From: Cryptosporidium bovis
Lineage: Eukaryota > Apicomplexa > Conoidasida > Eucoccidiorida > Cryptosporidiidae
Length of the DNA stretch: 64,000 nt
Assembly: GCA_009768925.2 (NCBI GenBank)
Contig: VHIT02000027.1
Coordinates: forward strand, 248,001-312,000
Direction of reading: 5' to 3'
Under the pieces are notes generated by a model that did not search any database, was not told where the DNA came from, and was given only the letters and a program-made list of their open reading frames with translations. Shown here piece by piece: positions 39,936 to 49,481 of the stretch (position 1 is the stretch's first letter; each line of letters starts with the position of its first letter). Made by a program: the position numbers and the translations under genes.

Positions 39936-41660
39936 TTATGTTACATTGAGAGTTTGAATAATGGAGTGTTTCGACACCTCTTGTTGTATATTAGATAGTA
40001 TGATTTTAATTTTAAATAAGTCGGATTCAACAGGTAATCTAAGTTTTTTATTTCCATCTTTTTCGTCAATAACAAATCCAGCGAGTTTGAGTAATTCGAC
40101 ACCTTGTTTGTATTGGCAAACTGTTTGGTTAAATACTGAATTATCAAAATGTACAACTCTATATAGTTGATTGTTTGGAAAAGAGAGTACGTTTTCAAGT
40201 AATATATATGTATTTCTAAGACATTGAAATAACTTATAATTATCATTTTCTTCTAGATTGTTGTAATTACTTGTTGAGTCGTGATAAGTACCTTTGTTAG
40301 CATCAGAATTTGCACTTGACTGATTTATAATCTCATTCAGTAATATTTGTACTTGGTTTTCAAATTCAATGTTTTTTATTTGTCTAATAGAGGAAAAATC
40401 TATATCTGGACGGTAAGGTGTGCTGTTGTTTCTATCTTCAGACGAATTATATTTACTATAAATGTCATTAAGTAAATCAATCATATAACTATCGAAAACA
40501 AGACCAATTTTTCTTTCCTTCAAGAAACTAATAACATCTGTAGGTCTGAATCCGATTTCAACTAAAAAAAGAGCAACAATATTCATTGAGTGGTAGTCAC
40601 CCGAAGAATCCACTAGTAATACAGACTTTCTGAAATGATGACATTGTCTTATAATATTAACTGCTGACCAATAATTGGGGTTGTTGGTTCCATAACATGG
40701 AATACTGTAATATTTAATTTTAGCATTATTTGGAAAATGAAATATTTCTGGATTGTTTGTAAGATTAACAATTTTAGATATTGAAAATTTATCTCTATAT
40801 TTATCCCAATTATTTTGTGATAGAATCCCAATATCGCCTGTCAATACACAAAATGAAGTTAATAATGGGAACAATGGAATTGTTTCACACGGAAATCTAA
40901 CAGGTAACAAGTTATCAGATAATTCTGAGCATAATGGATTTTCATCTATACAACAATCGTACCTAGGACTTAACGATGCAAATCCTCCTGCTAATATGTA
41001 TATCATCTCTGGTTTGCAATTACAACAATTCATTATTTCCAAAAATGTCTTAGATTCATGTGAAACCCTATCTCCTCTAATAGACGCATTACCTTCCCAT
41101 AGGTGGTCGAATAAAACTACAATTTTATCGTTTATTTGTTCCAATAACCAATTATTTATTGTTTTAGAGTACCTTGCTATCGCGTCCAAGTGACTATTTC
41201 CATTAGAGTTGTTTATTAAAATGTTACTGTTGCATTCGTACAAAGAGGTGCTTTTCCTCGTGAAGCTTTTAAACGGCTGAATAGCACCTATTACTGTTCT
41301 TTTCATTAATGCTCCTTTAGAGGCAAGTCTTGCCATTGCTTCCTCTTCCTCTGAGTTCGCCTCCAATACCTTGACATCATAATAAAAACTTTGGGAATCC
41401 ACAAATGTTATCCCATAATTACCAAAAGGATTTGAACTCTTTGATTGTGACCAAAGATTATAAAACATACTTGGAGTTATATATCTAGCTTTATAATGCG
41501 TATCTTCTACTTGTATCTCTTTCCACTGAAATGTCAAGTCATCGAGATTCCTCCAGGGCTTTATTATCCTCTCCCTTACTGACTTGTCTGTAAAAACTGG
41601 TGGACTATGCGGCCTGTTTTCATCTTTTCCCGGGTTTCCTTTGGAACATATATGACCCAT
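39936..41660 (-). CDS. acylated rhodanese / pseudo-DSP / PUB-domain protein
   Basis: 574 residues. MGHICSKG has Gly2 and Cys5, a typical dual myristoylation-palmitoylation start, so membrane anchoring is likely. Residues about 58-240 read as a rhodanese domain (YITPSMFYNLW, ITFVDSQ, KIVVLFDHLWEGNAS, and MIYILAGGFASLSPRY), like the CH2 domain of MAP-kinase phosphatases. Residues about 258-390 resemble a dual-specificity phosphatase fold (LTGDIGILSQNNWDKYRD, IVNLTNNPE, IKYYSIPCYGTN, then LLVDSSGDYHS). At the signature HCxxGxxRS the Cys is Asp351 and the Arg His357, so it should be inactive, as in MK-STYX. Residues about 474-560 look like a PUB domain (LFQCLRNTYILLENVLSFPNNQLYRVV...ELLKLAGF), a module that binds the tail of Cdc48/p97. 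I know of no standard protein with this combination. Confidence 0.68.
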   Translation of the reverse strand: MGHICSKGNPGKDENRPHSPPVFTDKSVRERIIKPWRNLDDLTFQWKEIQVEDTHYKARYITPSMFYNLWSQSKSSNPFGNYGITFVDSQSFYYDVKVLEANSEEEEAMARLASKGALMKRTVIGAIQPFKSFTRKSTSLYECNSNILINNSNGNSHLDAIARYSKTINNWLLEQINDKIVVLFDHLWEGNASIRGDRVSHESKTFLEIMNCCNCKPEMIYILAGGFASLSPRYDCCIDENPLCSELSDNLLPVRFPCETIPLFPLLTSFCVLTGDIGILSQNNWDKYRDKFSISKIVNLTNNPEIFHFPNNAKIKYYSIPCYGTNNPNYWSAVNIIRQCHHFRKSVLLVDSSGDYHSMNIVALFLVEIGFRPTDVISFLKERKIGLVFDSYMIDLLNDIYSKYNSSEDRNNSTPYRPDIDFSSIRQIKNIEFENQVQILLNEIINQSSANSDANKGTYHDSTSNYNNLEENDNYKLFQCLRNTYILLENVLSFPNNQLYRVVHFDNSVFNQTVCQYKQGVELLKLAGFVIDEKDGNKKLRLPVESDLFKIKIILSNIQQEVSKHSIIQTLNVT

Positions 41661-41774
41661 TATTTATTCTCTACACTACTCTTTCTTCCCTTAATGTTCA
41701 CAAACAAATTGTAGCCTTTACACTTTCTACTATTATAAATTCAATTATTTTATTAAACGGTACTATTATTGACA

Positions 41775-41827
41775 GTATATGTATGTATATACATATATAT
41801 ACATATATATGTATACATGTACATATT
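41775..41827. repeat. TA/TATG/CATA microsatellite
   Basis: Alternating TATG, TATA and CATA units, partly palindromic. Simple repeat likely to vary in length. Confidence 0.7.
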
Positions 41828-42077
41828 TAACTTTTTCAAATCATAAACCAAAGTTTAGTTAGACACACGGAGAAATTCTATTTACACAACCTCGCTGTTC
41901 ATTTAGGTAAATTGTACTATTTCAGTCGGAAAGTCATTTAACGAGAAAAGTTATTCCTTTCTTCGTTTGTCTTTTTTTAAAATTTAATTACATATATATG
42001 CTTATTTATTTACTTATCTATATGAAAAATAAAGAAAAGACCACTTGGGCTTGTTTGACTATTAAAGATATTTCCTG

Positions 42078-42096
42078 TTTGGCGGGAATGCATGCA
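42078..42096 (+). promoter_or_regulatory. composite E2F-like plus TGCATGCA element
   Basis: TTTGGCGGGAATGCATGCA: TTTGGCGGGAA (42078-42088) matches the E2F/DP consensus and is directly followed by TGCATGCA (42089-42096), the palindrome bound by an ApiAP2 factor in Plasmodium. Another TGCATGCA lies at 42186-42193. It is about 860 bp before the IleRS start and 420 bp from the opposite gene start. Confidence 0.55.
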
Positions 42097-42185
42097 ATTG
42101 AGGATATTTTTTTATATAACCCGGTATTATTGCCGAGTGTGATTTTTTTCTCGGTACGCAATTTAATATTTTTTCAGATGTATGA

Positions 42186-42193
42186 TGCATGCA
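42186..42193. promoter_or_regulatory. second TGCATGCA palindrome
   Basis: Same 8-mer as in the composite element 97 bp to the left. ApiAP2-like site by sequence; binding is inference. Confidence 0.45.
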
Positions 42194-42953
42194 ATAAAAA
42201 AATGTATATAATACATATAATATGTACGTGAACTTAGGATTTCAGAGTACTGGCCCAACGAAAGGACCTAATATTAGTAAGCAGCAATTATTGCACTGTC
42301 TTTTACTGTTCGAACGGGACTAGTTTATAAAAATTGGCTTATTAGTTGTTTTATCCTTTATTTGGTGTTTTTTGACTCCCTCTTTTAGTTTATTAATGTG
42401 CTATACATTCACATAACGGGTCTATATCTCTGATATGACACGTCTTTTGTGTCATAGTTGGTAACTCATGCAAAACGTTCATTTTTAGATAGTGGTGAGG
42501 CCTGGCGGACAAGTCAGGAGGGTCAAAGGATTGAGGAGGTTGTGAATTTATATGTTCAGTTGACGTGGTGATAGCTAATGAGAGGCTAACAGTACCGAGT
42601 ATTGTTTTTTGTTGCTACTTTGGGTTTAAGTTTAAATAACTATTTATTTAAGAGTTGAATCGCAATTTTTCTGAGTTACTATTTTTCAACACTTCGGCGC
42701 TGCTTAATAAAGGCTAAATAATTCCTTTATATGCTTTCCACATTATATTTGTCTTGAGAAATATTTGAATCATTAATAACAGGAATAGTAAAATATATAA
42801 TATAAAATAAAGAAATAGTGAATAATAGCAAACAGAATACGTTATTTAGCATCAAGATTTTGAGAAATTGAATAACGGTGTTTTTCAAAAAATATAAGTG
42901 TTAGTATCAGTGTGTATAGGTTTGTTGTATAATCACTAAATACTGGTGAGGAG

Positions 42954-45900
42954 ATGAATACATTTAGAGCAGTTTCAGAGAGGCCAGATTTTCCAAAATT
43001 GGAGGAGGAGATTCTGGAATATTGGAAAAAGATAGGAATATTAGATTTAGTACTTAAAGAAACAAAAGGAAGACCAAATTACTCATTTTATGACGGTCCT
43101 CCATTTGCAACGGGTTTGCCTCATTATGGGCATATCTTGGCAGGAACGATAAAAGATATCGTGACAAGATATGCAACTCAAAAAGGTTTTTATTGCGAAA
43201 GGAGATTTGGATGGGATTGTCATGGACTACCTGTAGAGCATGAAATAGATAAGAAACTAAATATAACATCCAAGGAGGATGTATTAAAAATGGGAATAGG
43301 TGAATATAATGAAGCTTGCAGATCAATAGTTTTAAGATATACACAAGAATGGAGATCAACAATAGAAAGAGTAGGAAGATTAATAGACTTCGATAATGGC
43401 TACCGTACAATGGATAAAGGGTTTATGCAAACAGTTTGGTGGGTGTTTAAGCAGCTATTTGAAAAGAATCTGGTGTATAGAGCCTATAGAGTGATGCCGT
43501 ATTCAACAGCTTGTTCCACACCACTGTCTAATTTTGAGTGTAATCTCAACTACAAGGATGTGAGCGATCCATCAGTAATACTAACGTTTCCAAATTTGGA
43601 GGATCAAAAAATACAGTATTTGGCCTGGACAACAACACCATGGACCTTACCGTCAAATATTGGAATAGCAGTGAACCCAGAATTAAAGTATGTTTATTTC
43701 AAGCCGGAAAATTCCGAAAATACTTACGTTGTATGTGAATCTCGTTTGGAATGGGTCTTATCAGAACTTAAAATAAGTAAATATCAAATTGTGTCTGATT
43801 GTCTTGGTGCAGAATTACACAATGTAAGATATATTCCATTATTTGATTACTTTAAACAGCACAAGTCAAGTGGTAAATTTTGGAGAATATTAGCAGATAG
43901 TTATGTTGTTGATAATGCAGGCACTGGTTTAGTGCAGATGGCACCTGCATTTGGTGAGGACGATTTTAGAGTTTGTGTTGAAAATGATTTAATAGATAGT
44001 CACGGAATCACATTGCCTTCTCCTATGGACGCTAATGGAAGGTTTACGGAGCCAGTAAACGACTTTATTGGCCTTTGGTTTAAAGATGCAGACAAACCCA
44101 TAAAACAATTTTTAAAAAAAAATGGGAGACTTTTGTCTGATAATACATGTGTACACTCATATCCATTTTGTTGGAGGTCGGACACTCCATTACAGTATAG
44201 GGCAGTCCCATCTTGGTTTATAAACGTAGAATCTTTAAAGGAAAAACTTGTACATAACAATTCATTAACCAATTGGGTTCCTAATTATGTTAAAGAAAAA
44301 AGATTTCATAATTGGTTGCAAGATGCAAGAGATTGGTGCGTGAGCAGGAACAGGTTTTGGGGGACTCCCATACCTATTTGGGTATCTGAAGATTACAGCG
44401 TAACAAAGTGTATTGGAAGCGTTGATGAACTTAAAAGTCTCGCTATCAATTTACCGGAAAACGAGGATATTAACGATTTACATCGTCATTTCATAGACAA
44501 AATCGAGATTAGAGATCCTAGAGGTGACTCTTATCCTCCTTTGAGGAGAATAGAAGAGGTCTTTGATTGTTGGTTTGAGTCAGGTTCAATGCCATACGCT
44601 TCAATAGAATACCCATTTAAAAATGAGAAAGAATTTGATCATTTATTCCCAGCTGACTTTGTAGGAGAAGGGCTGGACCAAACAAGAGGTTGGTTTTACA
44701 CGTTAATGGTTCTTTCCACTGCAATTTTCGACAAACCTGCATTTGAAAATGTAATAGTTAATGGCCTCGTTCTGGCTTCTGATGGAAAAAAGATGTCGAA
44801 AAGGCTTAAAAACTATCCGGATCCCATTGAAATCGTTGATAAATATGGAGCGGATGCCTTGAGGATATTCTTAATAAACTCTCCAGTAGTCAGAGCCGAA
44901 ACTCTTAGATTCAAAGAGGAAGGTGTTAAAGATATTGTTAAAGATGTATTATTGCCTTGGTATCATTGCTATAGATTTTTCGTGCAGGAAGCCACTAGAT
45001 TTGAAAACACAAATAGTATTAGCTTTACTTCAAATAAAGATGTAATAAATACCTGTAAAAATGTTATGGATATTTGGATTTACTCTGAAGCTCAATCCCT
45101 ATTAAAATACGTCAAGACCGAAATGGATCAATATAAGCTTTATTCCGTTACTCCGCGTTTAATATCATTCTTAGACATACTTTGCAATTGGTATGTTCGT
45201 TTAAATAGGGATAGAATGCGAGGAGCATTTGGCTTTGAAGAAACGAAATCCTCACTTGAAATGTTATTTGAGATTCTAATCCTAACTGTTAAACTGCTTG
45301 CTCCAATCGCTCCGTTTACATGTGAGATACTATATTCAAATCTTAAGAATGCAATTGGTAATCAAGTAGATAGAAAAGAGACAGTTCACTTGCTTTATTT
45401 GCCTCAAGTGAATGAGAAATTTATCAATAAGGAGATAGAAGATAAAATTTTACAACTTAGAGAGATTATTGTTATGGGGCGAGCAATGAGAGAAAAAAAG
45501 AAGGTGGGACTTAAAACTCCAATTAAAAGTATATGCATTATTCACAAAGATACATCAGTCTTGGAATACTTCATTGAGGCTGGATTAATTAACTATATTA
45601 AAGATGAGTTAAATACAATTGAGGTTATTGCAGATAAAAATTTTGAATATGATAAAATAACCAAAATGGTGGCTACGCCCAACTTCAAGGTACTTGGATC
45701 TAAACTTGGAAAATCTATGAAGGAAGTAACAAAATATATCAAAAATATGTCAAATGAGGATATTCAAAAATTCATTTCAGAAGGATTCGTTTCCATATGT
45801 GGATTTGAACTTAATTCGGAAGAAATCATTGTGCAAACTGTAATTGATAATTCCTTGACCAATTCAAAATCTGATTTCCTATACGAGGGAAGTTCGCAAT

Positions 45901-46229
45901 TTGTTATTGGAATTGATTTTACATTTGATATTGAGTTCGAGAAAATGGCTTATGCTAGAGAACTAGCTAATAAAATTCAGAAAATTAGAAAAGAGAAGAA
46001 TATGGATCCAGATGCAAATGTTACTATATGCTTGGAACTCATTTCAAACAATGATAAAAGTTTATTTTCTTCTGTTATCGAGTCATATAATGACTATCTT
46101 TACAAAATTATAAGAAAGCCAATAGAAGAATATAATATTTCAAAAATTAACCAGAATAATATCATTTTTGACTATGATATCGAGGTTTCTGCTGACAGAA
46201 TTAAAGTAACAGTAGTTTGTAACAACTAA
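42954..46229 (+). CDS. cytosolic isoleucyl-tRNA synthetase
   Basis: 1091 residues. Class I signature HYGH at 57-60 in FATGLPHYGHILAGTIKDI, the usual form in eukaryotic IleRS, followed by RRFGWDCHGLPVEHEIDKKL. The editing (CP1) domain includes the TTTPWTLPSNIG loop. Then DVWFESG-like EVFDCWFESGSMPYA, the LDQTRGWFYTL motif and KMSKR at 613-617. The anticodon-binding domain follows (YRFFVQEATRF... WYVRLNRDRMRGAFG) with a long C-terminal extension as in eukaryotic cytosolic enzymes. No organelle-targeting leader. Role: charges tRNA-Ile and edits Val. Single-exon, normal length; identification is secure. Confidence 0.98.
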   Translation: MNTFRAVSERPDFPKLEEEILEYWKKIGILDLVLKETKGRPNYSFYDGPPFATGLPHYGHILAGTIKDIVTRYATQKGFYCERRFGWDCHGLPVEHEIDKKLNITSKEDVLKMGIGEYNEACRSIVLRYTQEWRSTIERVGRLIDFDNGYRTMDKGFMQTVWWVFKQLFEKNLVYRAYRVMPYSTACSTPLSNFECNLNYKDVSDPSVILTFPNLEDQKIQYLAWTTTPWTLPSNIGIAVNPELKYVYFKPENSENTYVVCESRLEWVLSELKISKYQIVSDCLGAELHNVRYIPLFDYFKQHKSSGKFWRILADSYVVDNAGTGLVQMAPAFGEDDFRVCVENDLIDSHGITLPSPMDANGRFTEPVNDFIGLWFKDADKPIKQFLKKNGRLLSDNTCVHSYPFCWRSDTPLQYRAVPSWFINVESLKEKLVHNNSLTNWVPNYVKEKRFHNWLQDARDWCVSRNRFWGTPIPIWVSEDYSVTKCIGSVDELKSLAINLPENEDINDLHRHFIDKIEIRDPRGDSYPPLRRIEEVFDCWFESGSMPYASIEYPFKNEKEFDHLFPADFVGEGLDQTRGWFYTLMVLSTAIFDKPAFENVIVNGLVLASDGKKMSKRLKNYPDPIEIVDKYGADALRIFLINSPVVRAETLRFKEEGVKDIVKDVLLPWYHCYRFFVQEATRFENTNSISFTSNKDVINTCKNVMDIWIYSEAQSLLKYVKTEMDQYKLYSVTPRLISFLDILCNWYVRLNRDRMRGAFGFEETKSSLEMLFEILILTVKLLAPIAPFTCEILYSNLKNAIGNQVDRKETVHLLYLPQVNEKFINKEIEDKILQLREIIVMGRAMREKKKVGLKTPIKSICIIHKDTSVLEYFIEAGLINYIKDELNTIEVIADKNFEYDKITKMVATPNFKVLGSKLGKSMKEVTKYIKNMSNEDIQKFISEGFVSICGFELNSEEIIVQTVIDNSLTNSKSDFLYEGSSQFVIGIDFTFDIEFEKMAYARELANKIQKIRKEKNMDPDANVTICLELISNNDKSLFSSVIESYNDYLYKIIRKPIEEYNISKINQNNIIFDYDIEVSADRIKVTVVCNN

Positions 46230-47346
46230 AATTGATAAAATTGATTATTTTACTCTATTTTAAGTGATCATTTAAAAAATGTTTCAATTTACCTACCCTA
46301 CAGTTAATATTATTTATTTTCTGTTAAAGAAAGACTTGCAAATTCAGATTACCTATTCAAACTAAATTTCGGTAGTTTTTTTTGTCACTTAGTTGCATTT
46401 CAGATGCATGTATATACACTCTTCTCCGATTCTAACAGATGTTGCCTGAAGGTAAGACTTTTTTTCTAAATCCTGCGATCTAGTCTATCCCCGAAATTCA
46501 ACCCAAATAAATTGGTTGCAGTAAATACTTGTCCGGTAAACGAAAAAATGATGATATTTTCTATCTTTACTATAGAGAAATTTCACATTCACAATAAAAG
46601 TTTCATAAGTGAAACTAAATAACAAAGCAGAGGTAAATTAAAAGTAAAATGAATCCAAAAAATGAGTAAATATTCATTTAAATTTGAATATATCATTGTC
46701 ATTTCAAGACAGTAAAAAGGCATTTTAAGCGCGCACATGTTGTCTTGAAACTGGCGGTACCGTCAAATAAATATGCTGAACAAAAAAGGGTTAAAAAAGG
46801 TAAACAAAAGAAAAAAGTCCAAAAAAGAGATAAAAGGGAAACTGGACGAATAAAAAGAATAGCGAAAGGAAGAGAGAAGAAAGGCTCAACTTGCTAATAT
46901 ATAAAGTATTCGAGGCCAGAGATAGGCGAGACTACACTTCTTTAAAAGCGCAGGCAAAATACATTATATAATCAATATTTAATTATAGATTTTTATCACG
47001 GATAATTCGCCTCGTTTATTTTTTTATATAAGCAGGGATAATATATAAAAACATTCTTTTGATTTTTCTTTTGGTCATTTCAGGAAACTTAAGGCCGATT
47101 TTCAAATATAACTTTTAGATAGCAATACTTAATACAGCTACTATTGAAATTGTTATTAGCCATTATTGTTGTTAATACTGTTCACCATTCTTGTTAGGAC
47201 TATACTATAATATTTTTATACTTCAAGCTTATAATATTAACCTGTAGCAGAAGCTTAAATAATCAGTTACATAGCAGGGCGTAAAGTTGTAATACAGCAC
47301 TGATAAACAGCAGTAAAAAAAAGCAAGAGTTGCCAGTTAATAAAAA
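46230..47346. other. intergenic, upstream of Cbf5
   Basis: 1.1 kb between two plus-strand genes. GCGCGCACATGTTG near 46729-46742 and ACTGGCGGTACCGTCA near 46750-46765 are GC-rich islands; the latter includes a near match to GGCGGTAA. The purine-rich stretch 46790-46880 is A/G-biased. No gene or RNA recognised. Confidence 0.4.
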
Positions 47347-48753
47347 ATGGTAAAAAAGAAAGATAAATATATTTTAGAAGAAAATGAGAGCAATGAGTCA
47401 GTAATTTTACCAGAAAAAAAATCTCAACCAATTGATACATCGAACTGGCCATTACTTTTAAAAAATTATTCAAAACTAAATGTAAGAACTGGCCATTATA
47501 CCCCACTTCCATTTGGAAATTCACCATTAAACAGAAATTTAAGTGATTATTTGAGTTATGGTATAATAAACCTAGATAAACCGGCAAATCCATCTTCACA
47601 TGAGGTTGTTGCGTGGATAAAAAAAATACTGAGATGTGAAAAAACAGGTCATAGTGGTACGCTGGATCCTAAAGTAACCGGTTGTTTATTGGTGTGTTTA
47701 AATAGAGCAACTAGGTTGGTTAAATCGCAACAAAGCGCAGGAAAAGAATACGTATGCATTGTTAGATTTCATTCAGCTGTATCTGGAAGATCTGCTGTAG
47801 TAAGATGTCTAGAAACGCTTACAGGAGCCCTTTTCCAGAGACCACCGGTTATTTCTGCAGTTAAACGTCAACTTAGAGTACGTTCTGTGTATGAATCAAA
47901 GTTATTAGATTACGATGAGAATAGGAATCTTGCGGTTTTTTGGGCAAAATGTGAGGCAGGAACATATATACGTACAATGTGTGTTCATATGGGACTTTTA
48001 TTGGGAGTCGGAGCTCATATGCAAGAATTAAGGCGTGTTAGAAGCGGTTGTTTATCTGAGAACGACAACCTTGTTACTATGCATGACGTTTTGGATGCAC
48101 AGTATTTATTAGATAATTTTAGGGATGAGACCTATATAAGACGTATTGTATCTCCACTAGAATTGCTATTAACTGATATGCCAAGAATAGTCGTTAAAGA
48201 TTCTTGTGTAAACGCAATATGTTATGGAGCTAAGCTTATGATTCCTGGAGTTCTTAGATTTGATAATAATATTAATGTTGGCACAGAAATTGTTATGATG
48301 ACTACCAAAGGCGAGGCAATTGCCATTGGTATTGCACAAATGACTACCGCTGTCATTGCCTCTGTAGATCATGGTGTCGTGGCGACAATTAAGAGAGTTA
48401 TTATGGAAAGAGATACTTATGAAATGAGATGGGGGCATGGTCCAAGAGCAACTGAAAAGAAGAAACTAATTATTGGTGGAAAATTAGATAAACATGGTAA
48501 ACCAAATGATCAAACCCCTGAATCTTGGCTCAAATACGAAGGATACATCCCAACTTTAACGGGTGAACCTGATAACAACATCACTAATTCATCATCGTTA
48601 CCAGCCTTGGATGAAACCAAAAAAGAGGACAAAAAAAGAACATTAGATAACTCCAAAGATAGCGACTCAAGTCCAAGTAGTGAAAGTGATGGAGAGAAGA
48701 AATCCTCTAAAGAGAAATCAAAAAAGAAAAGAAAACATAGTAGAGATTATTGA
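47347..48753 (+). CDS. CBF5: H/ACA RNP pseudouridine synthase Cbf5/dyskerin
   Basis: 468 residues. The dyskerin-like N-terminus ([28 protein letters not shown]) leads to [24 protein letters not shown], and the TruB catalytic block [11 protein letters not shown] with catalytic Asp107. [10 protein letters not shown] and [13 protein letters not shown] are the further TruB motifs. A PUA domain follows (about 270-345, with [11 protein letters not shown]), and the Lys/Glu/Ser-rich tail ends in KKKRKHS, a likely nuclear/nucleolar signal. Role: catalyses RNA-guided pseudouridylation of rRNA and snRNA and stabilises H/ACA RNAs in nucleolus and Cajal-like bodies. Normal length for protists; identification is secure. 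Confidence 0.97.
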   Translation: MVKKKDKYILEENESNESVILPEKKSQPIDTSNWPLLLKNYSKLNVRTGHYTPLPFGNSPLNRNLSDYLSYGIINLDKPANPSSHEVVAWIKKILRCEKTGHSGTLDPKVTGCLLVCLNRATRLVKSQQSAGKEYVCIVRFHSAVSGRSAVVRCLETLTGALFQRPPVISAVKRQLRVRSVYESKLLDYDENRNLAVFWAKCEAGTYIRTMCVHMGLLLGVGAHMQELRRVRSGCLSENDNLVTMHDVLDAQYLLDNFRDETYIRRIVSPLELLLTDMPRIVVKDSCVNAICYGAKLMIPGVLRFDNNINVGTEIVMMTTKGEAIAIGIAQMTTAVIASVDHGVVATIKRVIMERDTYEMRWGHGPRATEKKKLIIGGKLDKHGKPNDQTPESWLKYEGYIPTLTGEPDNNITNSSSLPALDETKKEDKKRTLDNSKDSDSSPSSESDGEKKSSKEKSKKKRKHSRDY

Positions 48754-49481
48754 TCTCTTATCTTTCTTTTACAATGTATATAACCGCTACAGTTACACCA
48801 TTAATATCTCGTTTATTTAATTTTTAGTTTATCTGATTTACTGCCGAGAATAAAGGGAGAAAAAAACAAAACAAAACTCGTGTTTTCTTTAATTGTTTCA
48901 GGAATAACAGACTAATTTGCACTTTAAAGTTAGGATTTTTTATAGAATTATTGAAAATAACTATATGTTATCAAAAGAACTGTTTCTTCTCCCCTGCCAC
49001 TTTTCAGTGTTGATATCTTACTTATTTTTCTCTTCTTTTTCAAGCCCTTTTAGAACTTATAAAAGCAATAACACTGGCACTGTCCCGCACGCGGCAAGCC
49101 ATGCAGTTAAGTGGGTTTTGCAAATACTTACAAATGAGGGGGCTGAAGGAATAAAGTAGTATATGGAGAGTTGAATAATGACAAAATAAATGTGAAAAAA
49201 AATTAAAAGATATAATGCGAAATTTTGTTATATAAATGTGGATATACACACGAAAAAGGAGATTTTCTAATAAAAATATTGATCACATTTTTCTTTAACC
49301 TTATTCTAAAAGCAAAGGTTGATTGATCAAGTGTTGGAAGGGAGCTAAATATATCTAGAAATATTTTTTCCACTTATTTGCCTTGGATAAGGAAAAGCGT
49401 TTGGAACGATAAAACTAACAAAGAGTAAATAACACGAACACTTTTTTTGATATAGTTGAAATATTTTAGAATAAGACAAAA
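48754..49481. other. intergenic with GC-rich stem-loop island
   Basis: 728 bp between Cbf5 and Nuf2, both plus strand. A sharply GC-rich island at about 49073-49107 is described separately. The rest is AT-rich, with T-rich runs. Confidence 0.45.
49073..49107. ncRNA. candidate small structured RNA (weak)
   Basis: ACTGGC at 49073-49078 can pair with GCC and AGT at 49098-49100 and 49105-49107, enclosing GCACGCGGC. GC content is far above the surroundings. It has no match to U1, U2, U4, U5, U6, SRP or RNase P that I can see. An H/ACA guide near the Cbf5 gene is only a speculation. Strand is unknown. Confidence 0.25.

Larger units (their letters stand above)
41661..42953. other. divergent promoter region of rhodanese-PUB and IleRS genes
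   Basis: 1.3 kb. From left: a TA/GTA microsatellite (41775-41827), the composite element at 42078-42096, a second TGCATGCA at 42186-42193, an 8-bp hairpin TATGACAC / GTGTCATA with 7-nt loop at 42434-42456, and a GC-richer purine stretch at 42490-42545 containing GGCCTGGCGGA. No protein gene recognised. Confidence 0.5.

Noticed and set aside
42311-42323. TGTTCGAACGGGA resembling a tRNA T-loop
   Set aside because: No matching T-stem, D-arm or acceptor stem around it.
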